In this document: in pieces, positions 55,530 to 64,000 of the stretch
How positions within the stretch are numbered: the first letter of the stretch is position 1
Layout of the letters: each line of letters opens with the position of its first letter
NCBI GenBank assembly: GCA_017654935.2
Contig: CM065710.1
Coordinates: 24,963,582-25,027,581, forward strand
From: Phymorhynchus buccinoides
Lineage: Eukaryota; Mollusca; Gastropoda; Neogastropoda; Raphitomidae
Direction: 5' to 3'
DNA length: 64,000 nt
The notes under the pieces: model-generated
What the model was told of the DNA's origin: nothing
Seen by the model: the letters and a program-made list of their open reading frames with translations, nothing else
The model's database searches: none
Made by a program: the position numbers and the translations under genes

Positions 55530-57660
55530 CTCCATGAGAAGGCTGTTTTGATTACTCACGCCCCCACCCACCCCTCCATAGAAAGACTGTTTTCATTGAT
55601 CACCCCCCCCCCTTCATAAAACGGCTGTTTTTTATTGATCACCCCCGCCCTCCATAAAAAGGCTGTTTTCATTGCCCCCCCTCCCTCCCCCCTCCTCCAT
55701 AACAAGGCTGTTTTCATTGCCCCCCCCCTCCATAACAAGGCTGTTTTCATTACCCCCCTCCATAAAAAGGCTGTTTTCATTATCCCCCCTCCATAACAAG
55801 GCTGTTTTCATTATCCCCCCTCCATAACAAGGCTGTTTTCATTATCCCCCCTCCCTCCATAACAAGGCTGTTTTCATTATCCCCCTCTCCCTCCATAATA
55901 ACAAGGCTGTTTTCATTATCCCCCCTCTCCATAACAAGGCTGTTTTCATTATCCCCCCTCCCATAACAAGGCTGTTTTCATTATCCCCCCTCCCATAACA
56001 AGGCTGTTTTCATTATCCCCCCCTCTCCATAACAAGGCTGTTTTCATTATCCCCCCCTCTCCATAACAAGGCTGTTTTCATTATCCCCCCTCTCCATAAC
56101 AAGGCTGTTTTCATTACCCCCTCCATAAAAAGGCTGTTTTCATTATCCCCCCTCCATAACAAGGCTGTTTTCATTAAACACCCCCCCCCCCCTAAAAAGG
56201 CTGTTTTCATTGCCCCCCCCCCCCCTCCATAACAAAGCTGTTTTCATTGCCCCCCCTCCATAAAAAAAAAGGCTGTTTTCATTGCCCCCCCCTCCATAAC
56301 AAAGCTGTTTTCATTGCCCCCCCCCTCCATAACAAGGCTGTTTTCATTATCCCCCCCATTCCATAAAAAGGCTGTTTTCATTATCCACCCCTCTCCATAA
56401 CAACGCTGTTTTCATTACCCCCCACTCCATAAAAAGGCTGTTTTCATTGCCCCCCCTCCATAACAAGGCTGTTTTCATTGCCCCCCCCCTCCATAACAAG
56501 GCTGTTTTCATTGCCCCCCCTCCATAACAAAGCTGTTTTCATTGCCCCCCCCTCCATAACAAGGCTGTTTTCATTGCCCCCCCCCTCCATAACAAGCTGT
56601 TTTCATTGCCCCCCCCTCCATAACAAGGCTGTTTTCATTGCCCCCCCCCCTCCATAGCAAAGCTGTTTTCATTGCCCCCCCATCCATAAAAAGGCTGTTT
56701 TCATTGCCCCCCCCCCCCTCCATAGCAAAGCTGTTTTCATTGCCCCCCCCTCCATAAAAAGGCTGTTTTCATTGCCCCCCCCCCCCCCCCTCCATAACAA
56801 AGCTGTTTTCATTGCCCCCCCCCCCCATAAAAAGGCTGTTTTCATTGCCCCCCCTCCATAACAAAGCTGTTTTCATTATCCCCCCACTCCATAAAAAGGC
56901 TGTTTTCATTATCCCCCCTCCATAACAAGGCTGTTTTCATTATCCCCCCACTCCATAAAAAGGCTGTTTTCATTATCCACCCCTCTCCATAACAAAGGCT
57001 GTTTTCATTACCACCCCCCACTCTATAAAAAGGCTGTTTTCATTGCCCCCCCCTCCATAAAAAAAAGGCTGTTTTCCATTGCCCCCCCCCCCCATCCATA
57101 ACAAGGCTGTTTTCATTGCCCCCCCCTCCATAACAAGGCTGTTTTCATTGCCCCCCCCCTCCATAACAAGGCTGTTTTCATTATCCCCCCTCCATAACAA
57201 GGCTGTTTTCATTATCCCCCCACTCCATAAAAGGCTGTTTTCATTACCCCCCACTCCATAAAAAGACTGTTTTCATTATCCCCCCCCCTCCATAAAAAGG
57301 CTGTTTTCATTATCCCCCCTCCATAACAAGGCTGTTTTCATTATCCCCCCTCCATAAAAAGGCTGTTTTCATTATCCCCCCTCCATAAAAAGGCTGTTTT
57401 CATTATCCCCCCCCCCATAAAAAGGCTGTTTTCATTATCCCCCCCCTCCATAAAAAGGCTGTTTTCATTGCTCCCTCCCCCCCCCCCCCCTCCAAAAAAA
57501 TGGTGTTTTCATACCCCCCCCCCCCCCCCCCCCCCCCCCTTAAAAAAAAAGTTTGTTTTCATCACACACACACAGAGACATCCTCTATAAAAAAAATTGC
57601 TGTTTTCATCGCTCACCACCCACCCCCTCTTCTACATAAAAAAAAGGCTGTTTTTTATTT
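55530..57660. repeat. About 30-bp C-rich minisatellite, about 65 units
   Basis: The unit is 'ccctccataacaaggctgtt' followed by 'ttcattatcccc', with poly-C length varying from 5 to more than 15 and variants aaaaagg/aacaagg and attgcc/attatc. The array decays towards 57,800. Confidence 0.97.
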
Positions 57661-57895
57661 TGCCCCTCCCCTCCCCCACCGCCCTCCACAAAAATGTTAT
57701 TTCCATTGCTCATCAGCTCCTCCCATAAAGAAATGCTTTTTTTCCCTTCCCCATGCCCCAACCCTCTCCCCTCCCATAAAAAAAAGTCTTGAATTCTTAT
57801 ACCCCCACCCCCCTACCCCCATTCATTGGTCATCATTTCCCCCTCCTCCCCTTCACCCCCCCCCCCCCCTGAAGATGCTGACCTCACCCCCCCAC
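57661..57895. repeat. Decayed C-rich repeat edge
   Basis: Pyrimidine-rich sequence with vestiges of the minisatellite unit; no gene. Confidence 0.6.
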
Positions 57896-58345
57896 CCCTA
57901 AAAAAGCAGAGTTCATTGATCATAACCCCATCCCATATTAACGCCTTCGTCGCTCCCTCCCCCCCCCCCCCCCTCTCCCCCCCCTTCGGTTTCCATCTTG
58001 ATGCATGAGGGATGTTGTTGGCAAGGCTGTCTTCAATGCTGACCCCACCCCCCATCCACCCACCCCTAAAACAGCAAGACTTCATTGCTCATAACCCCAT
58101 CCCATATTAACGCCTTCGTCGCTCCCCCCCCCCCCCCTCTCCTCCCCTTCGGTACCCATCTTGATGCATGAGGGATGTTGTTGGCAAGGCTGTCTTCAAT
58201 GCTGACCCCACCCCCCACCTACCCACCCCTAAAACAGCAAGACTTCATTGCTCATAACCCCATCCCATATTAATGCCTTCGTCGCTTTCCCATCCCTCCC
58301 CTTCGATTCCCACCTTGATGCATCAGGGATGTCATTGTTGGCAAG
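57896..58345. repeat. Tandem repeat of about 165-180 bp, about three units
   Basis: Units contain 'cataaccccatcccatatta', 'gccttcgtcgct', 'cttgatgcatgagggatgtt' and 'ggcaaggctgtcttcaatgc' near 57,921, 58,090 and 58,252. Poly-C length differs between units. Confidence 0.9.
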
Positions 58346-58680
58346 GCTGTCTTCTTCTTCTTCTTCTTCTTCGATCGCTCAGACAGTTTCCTGTCAATAA
58401 TGAGCGCAGATGCGTCATGCTGCCGTTATGCGCCTAACTAACAAATAGTTAGGCCCAGCAAGTCCGACTTCGGCTGGAGGAGGAAATCTTTTTGAAAGTG
58501 TTTCGTGGAGAGAGAAACAAAAAAAAGGCAGGAAAATGGACCGGTAAGGCAGAAAGATAGTAGATGACAGTAAGCAAAAGGAAAAGGCAGAGTCAAAGAG
58601 AGTGACAGATTAGAGGTACAGAACTTCCAGAAGGTGGGGAAACTATTTATACAAAAGACCCCCGGTATCCCCACGGGGGG
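58346..58680 (-). repeat. Dispersed repeat R1, copy 2, ending at poly-G
   Basis: Near-complete match to 8,070-8,406, in the same orientation, from (CTT)n through 'gcgcctaactaacaaatag' and 'ggaaaaggcagagtcaaaga' to 'ggtatccccacggggg', where it runs into a poly-G tract. Confidence 0.9.
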
Positions 58681-58729
58681 GGGGGGGGGGGGGGGGGGGG
58701 GGTGGGGGGGGGGGGGGGAGGGGGGGGGC
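58675..58729. repeat. Poly-G tract with T/A interruptions
   Basis: About 55 bp almost pure G. It extends the GGGG at the end of repeat R1, so expansion from the repeat end is likely. Confidence 0.92.
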
Positions 58730-58899
58730 TGCTTCTCAGATGTTGGTGGGAGCATTCTGCCCACCACCGGCCAGCGGACTGCTCTGAGTATTCTTGGCTT
58801 CCACACTGGCCCTGATCTCCTTGAGGTTGTTCAGCTCGCCCTTCCTGTAAAACCAAAGGTCCCACTGCCTTGTACAGCCACTGACAACTCACAAGAGAG

Positions 58900-59545
58900 A
58901 AAGGTGGCAGAGTGGTTAAGACGTTCGCCTGCCCAAATGTAACGCGTGACTGCAACGTGAGTGAGTGAGCGACCCGGTGTTCGAATCCCGGCGGCCTCGA
59001 TCGCCCTTTCTTTCTAGTTTGACAGGCAAATCGAACTGAACGTCCAGTCCTTCGGATGGGGACTAAGGCCGGGTTCACATTATAGACACGTAAGTTCCGT
59101 ACGGAAAACCCTAAATAAGTGGAAGAAAGAAGGATAAAAGTGTACGCATATAGGGCAAATTCGGACATGTGCGCAAATCTTTTCCCTTCTTTGCTTCACT
59201 TATTTATGGATTGCGCACGGGTTTCCGCATGGAATATCCGCTTATGTGTGTACGCGGCCTTAAAGCTAGTCTGACCCGTGCACTTTACGGGCGTAAAAAA
59301 ATCCCACGACAGTTGAAAGTCGGTAAGAGCAGGGATAAATCCCGCTGCCTGGTATGGCCAAATTGATAGCTAGGTTTTCCAAGTGTGTCCACACTCCTCC
59401 TCACCCTGTGCCCCCCTCCCCCCCCAAAAAAAAAAAAAAAAAAAATTGGGTATGCGCTGCACTTGCGGCGACGCGCTCTCCGGGGGAGAGCAGCTCGAAT
59501 TTCACAGAGATAAGTCTCTGTGACTAGAATATACCAAATACCAAT
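58900..59545 (+). mobile_element. tRNA-derived SINE interrupted by a MITE
   Basis: Head 'gtggcagagtggttaagacg' with 'gtgttcgaatcccgg' gives tRNA-like A and B boxes with an insertion between them. The body has 'cagtccttcggatgggga' and, after the MITE, 'tgacccgtgcactttacgg' and 'cgacgcgctctccgggggag' with 'aatttcacagagataag'. The 3' part matches the SINE at 42.6-43.05 kb. The MITE occupies 59,067-59,260. Confidence 0.88.
59067..59260 (+). mobile_element. Harbinger-like MITE, copy 2 (194 bp), inside SINE
   Basis: Starts GGCCGGGTTCACATTATAG and ends TACGCGGCCT. TAA is duplicated at 59,064-59,066 and 59,261-59,263. It is the reverse complement of the copy at 2,342-2,532 over its full length with few changes, and shares the same terminal asymmetry (GG start, CT end). 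Confidence 0.9.
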
Positions 59546-59860
59546 GAATCTTGCTTCCGCGGTAATAATGTCCAACTCAAGACTCAAAGTCTAAGGGGCT
59601 TCATTTCAGTATCTGTCCAACTGTCCAACTCAAGTGCCCTGTGGAAAGAGCGAAACAATAGACAAAATAAACAAAGATCATGGCTATAGACATTATAAGA
59701 AGCAATCGTGTTAGTTTAAATTATTATTGTTTTGTGCCAAATAAGTCTGTTGATTTGTTACTTCTAAGGCAATAAACAGCTGTTCTGTTCTGTTCTGTTC
59801 TGTTCTAATCTGTCCTGCTCAAGAGTCTCGTGCCATTAAACAACTATACTGCCAATGGAT
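59546..59860. mobile_element. LINE-tail scrap with (TTCTG)n
   Basis: The sequence 'aataaacagctgttctgttc' followed by repeated TTCTG resembles a LINE 3' terminus with a pentanucleotide tail. No coding part remains. Confidence 0.5.
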
Positions 59861-59884
59861 CTTGTTCCTATTGGCCACTGCAAC

Positions 59885-60180
59885 AACTGCCTTTTGCAAG
59901 AGTGAATGCCCTTGGTAGATGCTTGGGTACTGACCAGCCAGGGATTAACTCTCTCCAACAACCCTAGTTGAGGCCACTGAATGACTGCCTTTTGCAAGAG
60001 GGAATGGCCTTTTGGGTACTGACCAGCAAGGGTTTAACTCTCGCCAATGACCCTAGTTGAGATCACTGAATGACTGCCTTTTGCAAGAGGGAATGGCCTT
60101 TTGGGTACTGACCAGCAAGGGCTAAACTCTCGCTGTCATTGGTTGTTAATAACCCTAGTTGCAGTGGCCAATAGTAATAA
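59885..60180. repeat. Tandem repeat of about 85 bp, about three units
   Basis: Units contain 'gaatgactgccttttgcaag', 'gggtactgaccagcaaggg' and 'accctagttgag'. Units differ by small indels. Confidence 0.88.
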
Positions 60181-61053
<873 letters not shown>

Positions 61054-61159
61054 GAGTATTAATATAGTCTAGATTATACGCACGTACACAAACACAGATT
61101 TAAAGTAAAGAATCTACCCATCCACTATGTCAGATTTGTTTGACAGCTGACAGTATCTT

Positions 61160-62117
61160 ATTATTACAGGCACAATGTATGCACATTGATATTCCGTCTC
61201 TGGCTATGTCTTTGCCCTCATCCTCATTGGCAGTACCGTAATATTACAGGTACAATGTATGCACATTGATATTCCGTCTCTGGCTATGTCTTTGCCCTCA
61301 TCCTCATTGGCAGTACCGTAATATTACAGGTACAATGTATGCACATTGATATTCCGTCTCTGGTTATGTCTTTGCCCTCATCCTCATTGGCAGTATCGTG
61401 ATATTACAGGTACAATGTATGCACATTGATATTCCGTCTGTTTATCTCTTTGCCCTCATCCTCATTGACAGTACCGTAATATTACAGGTACAATGTATGC
61501 ACATTGATATTCCGTCTGTTTATCTCTTTGCCCTCATCCTCATTGACAGTACCGTAATATTACAGGTACAATGTATGCACATTGATATTCCGTCTCTGTT
61601 TATATCTTTGCCCTCATCCTCATTGGCAGTACCGTAATATTACAGGTACAATGTATGCACATTGATATTCCGTCTCTGTTTATCTCTTTGCCCTCATCCT
61701 CATTGGCAGTACCGTAATATTACAGGTACAATGTATGCACATTGATATTCCGTCTCTGTTTATCTCTTTGCCCTCATCCTCATTGGCAGTACCGTAATAT
61801 TACAGGTACAATGTCTGCACATTGATATTCCGTCTCTGTTTATGTCTTTGCCCTCATCCTCATTGACAGTATCGTAACATTACAGGTACAATGTATGCAC
61901 ATTGATATTCCGTCTCTGGTTATGTCTTTGCCCTCATCCTCATTGACAGTATCGTGATATTACAGGTACAATGTATGCACATTGATATTCCGCCTCTGTT
62001 TATGTCTTTGCCCTCATCCTCATTGACAGTATCGTGATATTACAGGTACAATGTATGCACATTGATATTCCGCCTCTGTTTATGTCTTTGCCCTCATCCT
62101 CATTGACAGTATCGTGA
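61160..62117. repeat. 80-bp tandem repeat, about 12 units
   Basis: Units start 'ttacaggtacaatgtatgca' and include 'cattgatattccgtctctg' and 'tttgccctcatcctcattg', at an 80-bp period from 61,164 to about 62,117. Units differ at a few sites (ggcagtaccg/gacagtatcg). Each unit has a potential splice-acceptor-like 'attacag|g', but no coding context. Confidence 0.95.
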
Positions 62118-62230
62118 TACAGTACACCCCGCTTATAGTAAAGTGCAGGGGAGCAAGCCTTTTCCTTTACTATAACAGGTTTTTCTTATGAACGATTTTC
62201 GGATATAGTAAAGTTTTGTTGATATTTTTT
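62118..62230. mobile_element. pogo/Tigger-like terminal sequence, copy 1
   Basis: 'cagtacaccccgcttatag' followed by alternating 'ctttactataacagg' and 'cggatatagtaaag' phrases resembles the CAGT..CCCC..TTATA..  ends of pogo/Tigger elements and derived MITEs. No matching opposite end was found nearby. Confidence 0.55.
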
Positions 62231-62439
62231 ATCTTATCCGATGTTGTTTTTCAAAGTCAAAGCTAACGTAAAATACTAAATATAAACCCATCCTACCCCT
62301 TCCTCATATGGTTTGAGGTCCAAAAAGGTGATTGGGTTTATACATGGTATATTTCCCTGTGCACAAAACAAAACTAGCTCTAAAAGCATATAGTGTACAA
62401 CCTCTAACTTCCAGAATCGCCTTTGAATTTATTCATGCA

Positions 62440-62605
62440 TGCACACGCACACGCACACACACACACACACACACACACGCACCGTGACCGAACAGTTTGC
62501 CTGCGGACATTTCGCCTATGGACACTTTGCCTACGGACATTATGCCTATGGTCACCATGCTCACCGGACATTTTGCCTACTGGACATTATGCCTACAGAC
62601 ATTAT
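62440..62605. repeat. CA microsatellite followed by about 15-bp repeats
   Basis: CA repeats to about 62,480, then about seven units of 'ggacattatgcctac' and variants up to 62,605. Confidence 0.85.
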
Positions 62606-62654
62606 GCCTGATAATAGATTATCATCCCTGCAATAAAATATCGCATTTTTATGA

Positions 62655-62765
62655 TGCTACAGCAAAACCCAGTTATAAGAAAATCGAAGGGAGATAATTT
62701 TTTTGTTTTCTTATATCCGTGTTTTCTTATATCCGAAACTCGGATAAAAGAAAACATTTTGATTT
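62655..62765. mobile_element. pogo/Tigger-like terminal sequence, copy 2
   Basis: 'acagcaaaacccagttataa' and 'gaaaatcgaagggagataat' followed by 'ttcttatatccgtgttttct'. Nearly the same sequence begins at 63,220. Confidence 0.6.
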
Positions 62766-63219
62766 TTTTTCTTCTTATAACTGAGTTGAATGGGGAAAAA
62801 GGGAAAAAATAAAAGAGAAAAAAATAAAATAAAAGACAAACAGAAACATAAAACGAAGAAAAAAATGCTTTTACCTAATTTGGTGCATGAAATAAAAGGA
62901 AAAAATGCAAAACAAAGGAGGAAAAAAAGAAAGAACAGAACAGAAAATTAAAAACAAAAATGAAGGCAGACGTGGTGTGAGTTGCATGATGAGCGAGCAA
63001 GATAGCGGAGAGCAGATGAATGAGTGGGTGTGGTGTGAGAGTAACATATTTGTTTAAATGTAAATTTCTGTTTCTTGTTTTTAATCAATATTCTAATTTG
63101 GATGTATAACTTACTTTACACAGTGGAAGACAATTTTGTATTTGCGTTTGTACAATGCCAATGGATAATAAGGAAACTTGCAACCTATGACTCATGTTTT
63201 ACATCATAAAATAAAAATA
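62766..63219. other. Gene-free A-rich stretch
   Basis: A-rich sequence between two copies of the pogo-like terminal sequence; no coding features. Confidence 0.5.
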
Positions 63220-63305
63220 CAGCAAAACTCGGTTATAAGAAAATCGAAGGGAGATGATGTTTTGCTTATTACCATATCCAAGTTTTCTTATATCTGAAAT
63301 TCATT
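63220..63305. mobile_element. pogo/Tigger-like terminal sequence, copy 3
   Basis: 'acagcaaaactcggttataa' and 'gaaaatcgaagggagatgat' with 'aagttttcttatatctgaa', in the same orientation as copy 2. A further degenerate block with 'cttgcttataagaaaatgaa' lies at about 63,890-64,000. Confidence 0.6.
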
Positions 63306-64000
63306 TGCTTTTATGTGGATGTTCGTCCACATATTCAGTTATTTGTATTTATTTTCTTAAAGAAATGAATTGCCTTTTCCTCTCTGCCATTGCTGCTGAA
63401 AATGAGTCTCTCTACCACCAACACAAAAGTACTCATATTTTTTTCTTCTGCTCAACATTTATTTTGCACAGAATACTGAAGGAACGTATGGAATAAAGGA
63501 ACAAAAACAACTCGATTAGTCTTGCAATCAAGTGTCTGTACTGTTTAGAATGTCTGTGACACAACTGGTTTGATGTAAACTTTCCCTTTTTGGAACGACT
63601 TCAATTTTCTCGGAACATCCTTTAGTTCAGGTCCAACTCATTTTTAAAGACACACTGACCCAACACAATTAAATCCCTTGTTTGTTCTGGGTAACTGTGA
63701 CCCACATACAAATTCCCCAAACTTCAAATTGAGGCTGCTCTTTAAAATGTTTTGTTTTCAATTGGGGGCATTTGTATGGGAGTCAAACCTGGTCAAAACA
63801 AGATTTTGTACCAGCTATAAGGAAAACACATGGAACCCATGATTTTGACACGTGATCTGGTGGGTCTTTAAGAAAATGTTGTCAATGGTAATTCGCTTAT
63901 AAGTAAATAAACTTGCTTATAAGAAAATGAACTGCAAACCAACTTGCTTGTATGACATAATTTTCTTATATCCAAGTTTCCATTGCGGATGGGAGAAAAC
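63306..64000. other. Gene-free stretch to the window end
   Basis: No gene recognised. The last 110 bp again carry TTATAAGAAAAT-type phrases, so the repeat family continues past the window. Confidence 0.5.

Noticed and set aside
58905..58995. tRNA-Leu/Ser-like gene
   Set aside because: The tRNA-like head has an insertion between the boxes and runs into a SINE body shared with 42.6 kb.

Overview
The window is animal nuclear DNA, most likely from a gastropod mollusc or another lophotrochozoan. The grounds are two intron-scale GPCR loci, one of them of the GRL101/relaxin-receptor-like type known from Lymnaea; very long CA, TG, GA and TC microsatellites; tRNA-derived SINEs; and many 5'-truncated APE-type LINEs. 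No bacterial operons, rRNA genes, CRISPR arrays or functional tRNA genes were seen. Species assignment is inference.

Genes. (1) A plus-strand multi-exon receptor gene covers about 7.3-16.6 kb. Six exons can be joined with matching splice phases into about 1,360 codons: a Thr/Asn-rich stalk with CUB-like sequence, a second CUB-like exon, a two-exon C-type-lectin-like module, LDL-receptor class A repeats, leucine-rich repeats, an LGR-type cysteine hinge and a rhodopsin-class 7TM domain. Its first exon (signal peptide) was not found. (2) A single-exon class A GPCR of 354 residues lies on the minus strand at 21,978-23,042. (3) A decayed paralogue of gene 1, keeping lectin-like, hinge and 7TM pieces, lies at about 50.6-52.1 kb on the plus strand. 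The rest is mostly mobile or repetitive DNA.

Layout. 0-2.5 kb: tandem repeats and a Harbinger-like MITE. 2.6-5.2 kb: two LINE fragments tail to tail. 5.4-7.3 kb: gene-free, with a piggyBac-like MITE. 7.3-17.2 kb: the chimeric receptor. 17.4-19.9 kb: two LINE remnants. 20-21.6 kb: repeats and a long CA tract. 22-23 kb: the orphan GPCR. 24.7-30.8 kb: a nested stack, in which a CACAG-ended MITE is interrupted by a palindromic MITE and by a 5.4 kb block (SINE plus LINE) bounded by a 13-bp target duplication; the LINE itself is split by a probable 1,712-bp solo LTR. 31.7-39.5 kb: a Tc1-like transposon interrupted by a nearly intact CR1/Jockey-like LINE and by a short LINE tail. 40-49.6 kb: duplicated repeats, a decayed Tx1/L1-like LINE, and two more CACAG MITEs in opposite orientation. 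50-52 kb: pseudogene. 52.6-62.6 kb: minisatellites, a SINE carrying a Harbinger-like MITE, and microsatellites. 62.1-64 kb: repeated pogo/Tigger-like terminal sequences.

The most interesting items are the lectin/CUB/LDLa/LRR 7TM receptor with its linked decayed copy, the near-complete LINE with a 2A-like N-terminal motif, and the nested insertions whose pre-insertion sites can be read inside the same window.
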